Origin: Bacteroidota bacterium
GTDB lineage: Bacteria; Bacteroidota; Bacteroidia; JACCXN01
Assembly: GCA_013696965.1 (NCBI GenBank)
Contig: JACCXN010000020.1
Span: 88,400 to 152,399, forward strand
Length of the DNA: 64,000 bases
Direction: 5' to 3'
Shown here: in pieces, positions 55,815 through 64,000 of the stretch
Layout: every line of letters begins with the position of its first letter
Position numbering within the stretch: the first letter of the stretch is position 1
Made by a program: the position numbers and the translations under genes
Notes under the pieces: model-generated
What the model was told of the DNA's origin: nothing
What the model saw: only the letters and a program-made list of their open reading frames with translations
The model's database searches: none

Positions 55815-58800
55815 ATGAGAATTTCATACTTACTCTCCCTAACATTTATTTTAATTTTTTCGGGGAATGTTTTTTCCTCAGGCCATACTGTTACTACTAC
55901 AGTTGTATCAAATGTAAGCTGCAATGGGATGTGCAATGGTGTTGCTTATGCTACGGTTTCTGGAGGAGTTGGTCCCTTTCAATACCAGTGGAATACAAAT
56001 CCTGTTCAAAACAGTCAAACAATTTCCGGATTATGTGCTGGAACTTATAGTGTGGTAGTAACGGATATGGATGATAACTCTACTTCAACTGCGATAGTTA
56101 CCATAACCCAACCTTCCGTTTTTTTCACCTCAATTTCTCCTGGAAACCAAACTATTTGTGAAGGACAATCTGTGAGTTTATTTGCCGCAACCACCGGTGG
56201 AACAAATCCATATACCTTTAACTGGAGTCCCTCAACTGGTATCAATTCACCAAATCAATCAACAGTAGTTGCCAGTCCGGTTTCTACCACAACATATACA
56301 GTAACAATAACTGACGCTCAGGGTTGTACTGCTACTGATAATGTAACTATTACAGTAAATCCCATCCCTCTTGTTTCAATTAATCCACCTCAAGCAACAA
56401 TTTGCGCAGGCACTTCTATTACCCTTTTTGGTTTTCCTGAAACAGGTGGAGGCTCTTTTGCTTGGAATACAGGAGAAACCACATCACAAATTTCAGTTTC
56501 TCCTAATACCCCAACTACCTTTTCCCTTCAATATACTTTAAATGGATGCATGAGTTCAGCCTCTGCTTTTATAAATGTACAAAACATTTTTGTCAGCCTT
56601 CAGTCTACCCCAGCCACTTGCAATGCTTCAGATGGCTCAATATCTTTAGCTGTTACCGGTGGAAGCCCTCCTTATTCATTTCTGTGGTCAAATGGGTCAA
56701 CAACACAATCCCAAAACAATTTGCCTGCAGGAACATATTCTGTAACTGTTACTGATGCAAATGGTTGTTCAACAACTGCAAGCTCAAGTGTTACAAACAG
56801 TGGAGCATTTACCCTAAGTGGAAATGTAATCAATGCCAGTTGCGCCTCAAGTTGTGACGGTAGTATTGAAGTGACTGTTTCTGGTGGGACTCCGCCATTT
56901 ACTTATTTATGGACTCCTTCTGGAAATACTGTACCTACAATGCAAGGTTTATGCCCTGGCAATTATTCTATTACTGTAACAGACAATTCCGGATGCCAGA
57001 ACGCTCAATCATTTACTGTTAATTCTGTTTCAAACCTGGTAGCAACAATGGTAACTAATGGTAGCACTTGCAATGGCAATACTGGTTCTGCAAACGTAAT
57101 GGTTTCAGGAGGAACTTCTCCTTATTCCTATCAATGGAACCCTATAGTGGGAACAGGAAACACAGCAAATAATTTAAGTGCAGGTACTTATACTGTAATA
57201 GTTACCGATAATGTAGGATGTACTTTTACTACCTCTGGAGTTGTTTCAAATTCTTCAAACCTCACAGTTAATATTGGCAACACCTCTGCTTGCAGTAATG
57301 GTGGTGGAACGGCAAATGCATGGAGTTCCGGTGGCACTCCTCCCTATTCTTATTTATGGAACAATTCAAGTACAGATTCGATTATTACCAATCTCACGCC
57401 AGGAACATACAGTGTAACAGTTACAGATCAAGCTGGATGCTCTTTTTCAATAAGTACAGTTATACAATCAAACTGGGGCTTGTATGTTTCTGGAAGTAGT
57501 ACTCCTTCCAATTGTTCATCAGGGGGTTCCGTTTCAACTTATATTTATGGAGGAACAGCTCCTTATAACTATTCCTGGAATACTGTTCCGGTTCAAACAA
57601 GTTCCACAGCAATTGATCTTCCTTCTGGTCTTTATACAGTTAATATTATGGATCAAAACGGTTGCACTGGCACCGGAAATTTCGCTATCCAAAATTTGCA
57701 AACAAACTTTATTCATGGAAAAATATATACTGATTTGAATGGAAATTGCCAATTTGATGTAGGTGAACCTGTAATTTCAAATAAAATGGTTATAGCCACG
57801 GGCAATCAAATCTATTATGGTTGGACCAATAGCAACGGGGATTATAGTATTAGTGTTCCCTCAGGTAATTACAGTGTGAGTTCAAATTTTAGTCAGCAAT
57901 ATTATCAAAACAATTGTAGTCCAAATGGAATCCCTGTTAATTTTGTAGGCCTTTGTGATACCATTTCAAGCATCAACATAGGTGTAACCGAAATTCCTGA
58001 TTTCAATAACCTTGCAGTTTATTTAAGCGTTGGAGGAGCAAATCCAGGATTTACGAATTACGTTTGGATTACGGCAAAAAACCTGGGAAATACAAGCCTT
58101 AATGCGGTAGTAAAATTAAATTATGATTCCATTCTTTCTTATATAAATGCCTCACCAGCTCCTACTTTGCAGGTGTACCCGGAAATTACCTGGAACATTC
58201 CAAATTTTGCTCCCAACCAAGTAAATTATTATACAATTCAGTTACAAATGCCAACACCTGCAAATGGAGGAACACTAGGTGACATATTAAACTACACTGC
58301 CACCATTGAACCCTTTTCAGGAGATCAGGATCTTTCTAACAATACTGCAAATGCAACAAGAATTGTAACGGGCTCCTATGATCCTAATGAAAAACTTGTT
58401 TTCCCTAAAGGAGATGGGCCAGAAGGAACTATTCAACCCTCTGATTCTCTTTTTACCTATACCATATTTTTTCAGAATACCGGAACAGATACAGCTTTCA
58501 CTGTGGTTGTAATGGATACAATTAAATATCCTTTAATTCTTGAAACCATTGAATTAGGAGGGGCAAGTCATCCTTATACTTTTGATGTGACTTCTGAGGG
58601 AGTTCTTGTGTGGACTTTTAACCAAATTATGCTGGTGGACAGTAATGCTAATGAGCCCGCAAGTCATGGTTTTTGCAACTTTAGAATGAAAACTCTGGCC
58701 AATCTTGCCCCTTTAGAACAAATTATCAATACCGCAGATATTTATTTCGATTTTAATCCTCCTATTATTACAAATACAGTAGTTAATACAATTGCAAATC

Positions 58801-59078
58801 CTGCTACCTTAATTAAAACAGAAAACAGCACAGCTGGTTTACATGTTTTCCCAAATCCAATGCAAGAATCTGCATCCATTGTAATTGGAGATGAGGCATT
58901 GGGAAATGTTTTCACTATTTCAATGTATGATGTTTATGGACATTTAATCTATAAAATAAATACAACAAACCGCAAAAATGAAATTTCTTCCAAAGGTTTA
59001 TCAAATGGGATTTATTTCTTAACAATTGATTCAGATAATGGCTTTTTTGGAAAAAGCAAAATTGTTGTAACAGAATAA
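55815..59078 (+). CDS. SprB-repeat surface protein with T9SS type A sorting domain
   Basis: A 1087-aa protein with a signal peptide ending SGNVFSSG. In order: one SprB repeat (about residues 30 to 98), two PKD-like repeats, then five more SprB repeats (shared core GTYSVTVTDxxGC and GGTxPYxYxW), an SdrD-type B-domain (ILYTDLNGNCQFDVGEP-like, about 635 to 700), a DUF7619 domain (SYDPNEKL, FFQNTGTDTAF), and a C-terminal type A sorting domain (VFPNPMQESASI, LSNGIYFLTI). T9SS should export it to the surface. SprB repeats occur in gliding adhesins, but type A sorting and size differ from SprB itself. Paired cysteines in each repeat may form disulfides. Confidence 0.93.
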   Translation: MRISYLLSLTFILIFSGNVFSSGHTVTTTVVSNVSCNGMCNGVAYATVSGGVGPFQYQWNTNPVQNSQTISGLCAGTYSVVVTDMDDNSTSTAIVTITQPSVFFTSISPGNQTICEGQSVSLFAATTGGTNPYTFNWSPSTGINSPNQSTVVASPVSTTTYTVTITDAQGCTATDNVTITVNPIPLVSINPPQATICAGTSITLFGFPETGGGSFAWNTGETTSQISVSPNTPTTFSLQYTLNGCMSSASAFINVQNIFVSLQSTPATCNASDGSISLAVTGGSPPYSFLWSNGSTTQSQNNLPAGTYSVTVTDANGCSTTASSSVTNSGAFTLSGNVINASCASSCDGSIEVTVSGGTPPFTYLWTPSGNTVPTMQGLCPGNYSITVTDNSGCQNAQSFTVNSVSNLVATMVTNGSTCNGNTGSANVMVSGGTSPYSYQWNPIVGTGNTANNLSAGTYTVIVTDNVGCTFTTSGVVSNSSNLTVNIGNTSACSNGGGTANAWSSGGTPPYSYLWNNSSTDSIITNLTPGTYSVTVTDQAGCSFSISTVIQSNWGLYVSGSSTPSNCSSGGSVSTYIYGGTAPYNYSWNTVPVQTSSTAIDLPSGLYTVNIMDQNGCTGTGNFAIQNLQTNFIHGKIYTDLNGNCQFDVGEPVISNKMVIATGNQIYYGWTNSNGDYSISVPSGNYSVSSNFSQQYYQNNCSPNGIPVNFVGLCDTISSINIGVTEIPDFNNLAVYLSVGGANPGFTNYVWITAKNLGNTSLNAVVKLNYDSILSYINASPAPTLQVYPEITWNIPNFAPNQVNYYTIQLQMPTPANGGTLGDILNYTATIEPFSGDQDLSNNTANATRIVTGSYDPNEKLVFPKGDGPEGTIQPSDSLFTYTIFFQNTGTDTAFTVVVMDTIKYPLILETIELGGASHPYTFDVTSEGVLVWTFNQIMLVDSNANEPASHGFCNFRMKTLANLAPLEQIINTADIYFDFNPPIITNTVVNTIANPATLIKTENSTAGLHVFPNPMQESASIVIGDEALGNVFTISMYDVYGHLIYKINTTNRKNEISSKGLSNGIYFLTIDSDNGFFGKSKIVVTE

Positions 59079-59115
59079 TTTAATGTAATTCAATAAGAAA
59101 TTTTTTGTTTATTTA

Positions 59116-59166
59116 TTTTTGCCTGAACCCTGCTTATCTATATCCTAGGCAGGATTCAGGCAAAAA
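59116..59166 (+). terminator. Hairpin after the SprB-repeat gene
   Basis: Arms TTTTTGCCTGAACCCTGC (59116-59133) and GCAGGATTCAGGCAAAAA (59149-59166) pair with one mismatch and a 15-base loop. It lies 38 bases after the stop. The T-run precedes the stem on the plus strand, so it could also terminate minus-strand transcripts. Confidence 0.7.
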
Positions 59167-59496
59167 TCTATAAAGAGGTTTCCATTTGCCAAAATAAGCA
59201 GTGAAATTATTTAAGTCATTTAACTAGCAATGATTTAATATTGCTATTGAAACTCATACAATAACATTATCCCAAATACCATCTAAATTCCAATTTAGTA
59301 ATTGAGTTAAAGACTATCCCTTTTTCTAGAATGCCAAAATTTGTAATACGCCATTTGTAATTTACATTTACAAAAAGTAGAACAGTATAACTAAAAGCCG
59401 GATTTATTGAAATATATACAACCAAAATGGTTGTGAGAAAAAACGAAAGAAATGAAATAGGATATTTCCTTTTTGAAGAAATAGTAAACGTTGGAA
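59167..59496. other. Intergenic region, nothing recognised
   Basis: About 330 AT-rich bases between convergent genes. No hairpin, repeat or coding frame is supported; the frame seen at 59391-59666 is a shadow of the PorP/SprF gene. Confidence 0.55.
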
Positions 59497-60522
59497 TTAT
59501 CGTTTACCCTTAAACAGAGCACTTTTCCAATTGGTATAACGGATAAAAAATTCAAGGCCACCATTAATACCATAATTGGTGGTTGAAAAAGGGGAGGACA
59601 AATCATAGGAAACACCAAAAGAATAATCGCTAAAATCAATAGCAAATTGTGGTATAATAGCATCATTGTTTCTATATCCAGCTCCGATTGTAAGTGCAGT
59701 TTCCCTTAAAAAAGTAGTAATTTGGCTAGGATTTGTAAGCCTGATTCTTAAGCACAAGCTAGTTAACAATTCAGATGAGGGACCTTGCCTTAGGTAAATA
59801 GCTCCAGGAACAAGGGATACTCTTGTTTCTGGAATATCAAAACGTCCGGTTCCATTAATTACGTATTTTCTTTGCAATCTTTCGGAACCGAAACTATAAA
59901 ATTCAATGCTGGGTTGGTTAACATGAAAAGAAGAAACTCCCACACTAAATCGTATCCCGTCTCTACCTGCAAAATTATTTTGAATATTAGAAAACTCATA
60001 CATTACTCCAAGTCCTAAATCTAAGTACATTCGGGAAGAAAGACTGTTTTGCTCATTAGAGGCAATTGCCGTATTAAATGCGGTTCCGGTAAATTGATTC
60101 CCCCATTGCAGGTTACTAATGTCAGCTGAAAGTTGTCCACCTCCTATTTGCAATCCCCCAGAGATTTTATTCAACTTGTCAATATTCACAATACCTGAAA
60201 CAGAAAGATTCACCTTGGTTGTACCAAATTTTGAATCACCCGCAATATCTCTGTAGGCATTGAGCCCAAATCCAAGGTTCCCTATCTTTTCCTTTGATAC
60301 AAAAGCGGGAAAATCAATAGAAGCAGCCATCGTTTTATATGGGTTTTGCATTCCTGTCCATTGATTTTTATAATTTAATATAACACGCTGGGAGCCGGAA
60401 AAAAAGCCAGCAGATGCAGGATTAAGCAGGAGTGGGGCTTGCTGGTATTGGGAAAAATGAACATCCTGAGAAAAGGATGCAAAGCAAAGAAACATAAAAC
60501 CAATAAAATAAAATTGCTTCAT
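59497..60522 (-). CDS. PorP/SprF family type IX secretion protein
   Basis: A 341-aa outer-membrane barrel protein. After the signal peptide come DVHFSQYQQAPLLLNPASAGFF, the family start, and NQWTGMQNPYKTMAASIDF; the final strands end in SFGVSYDLSSPFSTTNYGINGGLEFFIRY. PorP/SprF proteins work with the T9SS and are often encoded next to a cargo with a type B C-terminus that they help to export or attach. The upstream gene here (60528) ends in just such a domain; its stop lies five bases before this ATG, so the two are translated from one message. Confidence 0.93.
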   Translation of the reverse strand: MKQFYFIGFMFLCFASFSQDVHFSQYQQAPLLLNPASAGFFSGSQRVILNYKNQWTGMQNPYKTMAASIDFPAFVSKEKIGNLGFGLNAYRDIAGDSKFGTTKVNLSVSGIVNIDKLNKISGGLQIGGGQLSADISNLQWGNQFTGTAFNTAIASNEQNSLSSRMYLDLGLGVMYEFSNIQNNFAGRDGIRFSVGVSSFHVNQPSIEFYSFGSERLQRKYVINGTGRFDIPETRVSLVPGAIYLRQGPSSELLTSLCLRIRLTNPSQITTFLRETALTIGAGYRNNDAIIPQFAIDFSDYSFGVSYDLSSPFSTTNYGINGGLEFFIRYTNWKSALFKGKR

Positions 60523-60527
60523 GAGCT

Positions 60528-63119
60528 TTATTTAAAAAGTGTAATATTTCCGCGTTTGTTTTCTTCATCACCATTTATAAACTTAACCTGAATTTGGTAA
60601 GCATAAACTCCCGGATTTAGAAGCTGTCCATTAAATGTTCCATCCCATCCTGTGGATAAACTTGTTGTTTCAAAAACTTTTTGGCCCCATCGGTTAAATA
60701 CCGAAAATTCAATGGATGCAACCTTATTTCCAAAAAGAAACAGCACATCATTGGTTCCATCACCATTTGGAGAAAAAGCATTTGGAATAAAAACACCTGC
60801 CCCTACTCCACCGGGAGGAACAACAATGGTAGTATCATTGGGATCGGGATCAGGATCAGGAGTTGGTGTTGGAGTTGGCGTAGGAACTGGAACAGGTTCG
60901 GTGATTTCAACAAGTTTAAATACAGCTACTATGGAATCTGCCTGCGTAATATTTAATACTGTACTAGAATCATTGTTTGAAGGACTTAAGGTATGATTCT
61001 GTAATTGCCAATAATCAAATTCATAGCCGGGGGCTGAAATTGCATTGAGTAGTATATCAATGCCGCCATAATAATCTCCTGCAAAAGTATAGGTGGAAGG
61101 AATAATTGAATTTATTTTTATATTTCCTGCATTGGCTGGGGAAACATCATATACAATATTATAGGGCCCGCTTAGGGTATAGCAATCATTCAAGCCAGTG
61201 CTTAATGCAGCACAACGATCGTTTATAAAATTTTTCATGGACTGAACATTGTTCTGCCAAGTGTTCATATTTCCTCCCCATTTAGCAATCTGTCCAGGCA
61301 TTTCAGGCGAAATCACACCTACCATACTGTCCAACATATTTATCATGTAAGAACATTGGAAAACAGTATTTGAAAGATCAATAAATCTACTGATATAAAA
61401 CTGCTTAAAGCCCTCATTTGCCATAAGGGCATTTAAAATTTGAGTATGCCCTTGGCCTCCGGGATTAGGCAAAGCCTCAGGATCACATGGCCCAGCAGTG
61501 GCAGAGGTATTGGGGATGTTAGTAAAATTATTGTAATGCCCAAAAGTTGCATCCATATCCCACAAAACATACCTCCATTTTTTTTTATCCCCACTGGGGT
61601 TAAGGCCCCTCCACCAGGCAGTATTCCAATTAAGCCAGTCTCTATTAACTATGTATGAATTAAGAACAAAATAATCCACCAGACTTTTTGTGTTGTAAAC
61701 ACGCTCTACAGAATCATAATTGGCTTGAATTGCCATGTTGTTTGATGAAACAAATGTTCTAAAGGCATTCCAGTCTGCTGTTGCCTGGCCACCCCCATAA
61801 TCGGCCCAGGTTGATCCCCATGTTTTTAAAAACTGTACATCTTTCGGACTATCTTTATAAGGAACGTCCTGATTGTTGTAAAAACTGGTAAAATCACTGT
61901 CATCTACTTTTTCTCTTAAATCATAAACCCCCCAATATGCACCATTCATATATAAAATACAAAATGAAGAGGTTCTTTCATCAAGGTTTAATTTTCCCTT
62001 TTGAGAAAGGGAGTGAACATAAGCATCTCTTATATGTGCCCCACCTGTTTCAAAGGGGTAATTATCACTTGCTGCAGGCTTAATAATAACACGTTGAAAT
62101 TCATCTCTTGATTTATTTGCAAAAAGCTTCTCCTTTATTGAATGATTGTAACCGTGCTGATCTCTTGAAATAAAATCGACTCCACGCTGAGGATATGCCC
62201 AGGAATCATTACCATGCTTGTTAAATTCACCATCTGTTTCGGTTTTAAATAAACCAGTTACATCAAAATATTCAAAACTACCTTCTCTTAGTGCTTGATT
62301 CCCCCCAAAAAGCAGGTTAAGGTTATTTCCAGCAACCGAAATTACAGGAAGTGTGTGGGTTGAATTAATAAAATAAGTATTTGTTTCTGTAAAACTAGCA
62401 GGTGTATTTATGTTGCTGCTTACACCAATTACCCTTAGTACAGTTGTGGAATTAATTACAACAGGGCCTGTATAGGCAGTAGAGGCTGCAGTAGGTACTG
62501 TCCCATTAACAGTATAAAATATTGATGCGCTAGGATCAGAAGTAGTTATTGTTACACTTATTGAAGAAGGATAAAAACCCGGAGCCTTATCAAGTACGGG
62601 TTTAGCTGAGTAATCAGTCTTTGGGTTGGCATTTGAGGCATTTGGGGTAGGTGTTGTAAAAAGGGACCAAAGCGCACTGCCATCTGTTGTTCTGCCTCTG
62701 GAATGATTTTTTTGAGTTGGAACAAGTTCTATACTCTCCAGAAGAACCCCTAAATTATTAGAAAAAACAATAGATTCAGGTTTTGTTTGTGTGAGTTTAA
62801 AATTTGCATGTACATTTGTACCCGCTATACCACTTCTACCCGAACAGAATACCAAAACTTTACCTCCTGCTGCAATGCTCATTGCAGGAAAAGTCCATTT
62901 TGATGGTTTGTTTGGATTATCACTCAAAAAATATCCAAGTAAATTAACAGGTGCTGCACCTGCATTATACAGTTCTACCCAGTCTTCGTATTCATTGAAA
63001 TTATCTGTAATAGTGCTGATATTAGAACAGGAATACTCATTAATAAAAACCTGTGATTTTACGAGTAAGCCGTTTAAAAAAAGGAAGAAAACAAGTAGTA
63101 TTTTTTTTATCATATTCAA
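60528..63119 (-). CDS. CotH-family secreted protein with lamin-tail domain and T9SS type B C-terminus
   Basis: An 863-aa protein. Signal peptide; lamin-tail domain (FINEYSCSNISTITD, EDWVELYNAGAAPVNLLGYFLSD); a chitobiase/FN3-type beta-domain (PGFYPSSISVTITTSDPSASIFYTVNG); CotH kinase-like fold with NGAYWGVYDLREKVDD and WRYVLWDMDATFGH; then a Pro/Asp/Thr-rich linker and a gliding-motility-type C-terminus (IPNAFSPNGDGTNDVL, FNRWGQKVFET, GVYAYQIQ), the type B sorting signal. CotH kinases phosphorylate secreted proteins on serine in spore-formers; the role here is unknown. It overlaps in operon with PorP/SprF. A second Met at residue 3 is the likely start. Confidence 0.92.
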   Translation of the reverse strand: MNMIKKILLVFFLFLNGLLVKSQVFINEYSCSNISTITDNFNEYEDWVELYNAGAAPVNLLGYFLSDNPNKPSKWTFPAMSIAAGGKVLVFCSGRSGIAGTNVHANFKLTQTKPESIVFSNNLGVLLESIELVPTQKNHSRGRTTDGSALWSLFTTPTPNASNANPKTDYSAKPVLDKAPGFYPSSISVTITTSDPSASIFYTVNGTVPTAASTAYTGPVVINSTTVLRVIGVSSNINTPASFTETNTYFINSTHTLPVISVAGNNLNLLFGGNQALREGSFEYFDVTGLFKTETDGEFNKHGNDSWAYPQRGVDFISRDQHGYNHSIKEKLFANKSRDEFQRVIIKPAASDNYPFETGGAHIRDAYVHSLSQKGKLNLDERTSSFCILYMNGAYWGVYDLREKVDDSDFTSFYNNQDVPYKDSPKDVQFLKTWGSTWADYGGGQATADWNAFRTFVSSNNMAIQANYDSVERVYNTKSLVDYFVLNSYIVNRDWLNWNTAWWRGLNPSGDKKKWRYVLWDMDATFGHYNNFTNIPNTSATAGPCDPEALPNPGGQGHTQILNALMANEGFKQFYISRFIDLSNTVFQCSYMINMLDSMVGVISPEMPGQIAKWGGNMNTWQNNVQSMKNFINDRCAALSTGLNDCYTLSGPYNIVYDVSPANAGNIKINSIIPSTYTFAGDYYGGIDILLNAISAPGYEFDYWQLQNHTLSPSNNDSSTVLNITQADSIVAVFKLVEITEPVPVPTPTPTPTPDPDPDPNDTTIVVPPGGVGAGVFIPNAFSPNGDGTNDVLFLFGNKVASIEFSVFNRWGQKVFETTSLSTGWDGTFNGQLLNPGVYAYQIQVKFINGDEENKRGNITLFK

Positions 63120-63320
63120 TTTTGTTGAATAATTACAAGATAAAGATATGATTTTATTAATCTACTTTTAAATAATTAGCCGTTTTATTTTCTGTTATTT
63201 AAAATTGAAATTATCTTTCTGCTGAATTCTTTGTTTCATGAATTCTGGCAAGTTATTCTTAATTTACTATTTTTGTTAAATATTAAAATACATTGAATTT
63301 TTGAAAAAATAAAATAATAT

Positions 63321-63977
63321 GCTCAAACCATGCACAATTACTACTGAATATAACATGGCTATCCAGATAAATCGGGATGAAAATTAAAAACCAAATGCTT
63401 TAGCATTCATGAGTTCCTTAGAGGAATAAAAAAAACGAATAAATTATATCCAAATGAAATAGTCATGCAAATCCCCTGCGCAAACACTTCTGAATATAAC
63501 ATGGCTATCCCGATAAATCGGGATGACAGTTAAAAAATCAAATGCTTTAGCATTCTTGAGTTCCTTAAAGGAAAAATTAAAAACGAACAAATTATATACA
63601 TATGAAATAGCCATGCACGAACCGTTCACAAAAGCTAATGAAGATAACCTGGCGTATTCCATATGACAACTGAAAAAACAAATTATCTACATATGAAATA
63701 GCCATGCACGAACCGTTCACAAACGCTAATGAATATAACCTGGCTATCCCGATAAATCGGGATGGCCTTTAAAAAACAAATTATATACATATGAAATAGC
63801 CATGCACGAACCGTTCACAAACGCTAATGAATATAACCTGGCTATCCCATATGGCCTTTAAAAAACAAATTATATACATGTGAAATAGCCATGCACGAAC
63901 AGTGCACAAACACTAATGAATATAACATGGCTATCCCGATAAATCGGGATGGCCTTTAAAAAACAAATTATATACAT
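63321..63977 (+). repeat. Tandem array of 90-150 bp repeats with start-codon edge
   Basis: At least six units. Each has, in order, CAAATTATATACATATGAAA, ATAGCCATGCACGAAC, TAATGAATATAACCTGGCTA and usually the palindrome ATCCCGATAAATCGGGAT (63507-63524, 63746-63763, 63933-63950; degenerate at 63361-63378; missing in the units starting at 63585 and 63776). Unit starts: about 63437, 63585, 63677, 63776, 63864, 63962. In the inner copies ATGAAA is followed by TAG; in the last it opens a real frame. Two units also carry an AAATGCTTTAGCATTC insert. Confidence 0.9.
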
Positions 63978-64000
63978 ATGAAAACTAAAACAGCAATTCA
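63978..64000 (+). CDS. Start of a gene cut by the window end
   Basis: ATG at 63978 opens MKTKTAI..., a plausible start of a secreted or lipid-anchored protein. The codons come from the last repeat unit, whose bases up to ATGAAA are identical to the other copies. Only 23 bases are visible, so the product is unknown. Confidence 0.4.

Noticed and set aside
60840-60900. Simple repeat of GGATCAGG/GTTGGTGTTGGA type
   Set aside because: It encodes the Pro/Thr/Asp-rich linker of the CotH protein; low complexity is expected there and no separate element is needed.
60652-60996. 114-codon plus-strand frame with a Gly/Val/Ser-rich repeat
   Set aside because: It is the antisense of the Pro/Thr/Asp linker of the CotH protein, so the repeat is a by-product.
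63321-64000. Regularly spaced repeats resembling a CRISPR array
   Set aside because: Units are 88-148 bp, almost identical over their whole length, without variable spacers of constant size, and no cas gene is near.
1-64000. tRNA or rRNA genes
   Set aside because: I found no cloverleaf with a GGTTCGAATC-type T-arm and no ribosomal RNA blocks by eye; a covariance-model scan would be decisive.

Overview
This AT-rich window comes from a member of the Bacteroidota (Bacteroidetes), probably close to the Flavobacteriales/Sphingobacteriales-type environmental lineages. The signs are: secreted proteins with type IX secretion (T9SS) C-terminal sorting domains of both kinds (type A in the 1087-aa SprB-repeat protein and the nuclease-like protein, type B gliding-motility C-terminus in the CotH protein), a PorP/SprF gene, a TonB-dependent receptor, the Bacteroidetes order CBS - NAD kinase - DUF6089 - uppS - bamA - two OmpH/Skp genes - murI, weak Shine-Dalgarno sites and several TAnnTTTG -7 promoter boxes.

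Layout. 1-17.4 kb: the 3' part of a class A penicillin-binding protein, then a surface-glycan region (four GT-C type membrane proteins plus an ArnT-like one, two DPM1-like GT2 enzymes, a STELLO-like enzyme, a GH16-like lipoprotein) into which the two subunits of a succinyl-CoA:3-ketoacid CoA transferase are dispersed: scoA and scoB lie about 10 kb apart. 17.4-25 kb: housekeeping genes (aspS, tadA, bacilliredoxin, SET-domain protein, gatC, plsC-like, trpS, gamma carbonic anhydrase). 25-36 kb: methyltransferase, murI and the outer-membrane/cell-envelope cluster with bamA, uppS, nadK, then pdxJ and an esterase. 37-38.7 kb: a small accessory island with a decayed serine-recombinase tail, a MerR/DUF433 - DUF5615 toxin-antitoxin pair and a perfect 51-nt palindrome. 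38.7-49 kb: T9SS nuclease-like protein, deoxyhypusine-synthase-like protein, DAHP synthase/chorismate mutase, pyruvate carboxylase, SRPBCC and DUF1569 proteins. 49-55.6 kb: TonB receptor, OmpA-TPR protein, a decayed membrane-protein gene, VOC protein and a hypothetical gene flanked by two 158-bp direct repeats. 55.8-63.1 kb: T9SS cargo and PorP/SprF. 63.3-64 kb: a tandem array of repeats that runs into a new gene cut by the window end.

How the genes work together: the first 17 kb looks like a locus making or remodelling a surface polysaccharide or glycoprotein glycan (polyprenyl-phosphate sugar made by GT2 enzymes, transferred by GT-C proteins). The most unusual signals are (i) a 28-residue helical motif with fixed spacing, W-x6-[KR]-A-x5-[ST]-x-[DE]-x5-[DE]-A-x-[WY]-x-[LI], present four times in three unrelated proteins of that locus; (ii) a shared C-terminal beta-type domain on two of its GT-C proteins, with a decayed extra copy next to scoB; (iii) an intergenic repeat whose 3' edge supplies the leader and the ATG-AAA start of two different genes; and (iv) near-identical 158-bp repeats, each carrying the same decayed gene tail, around an unknown gene. 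All functions are read from motifs and family knowledge; no database search was possible.
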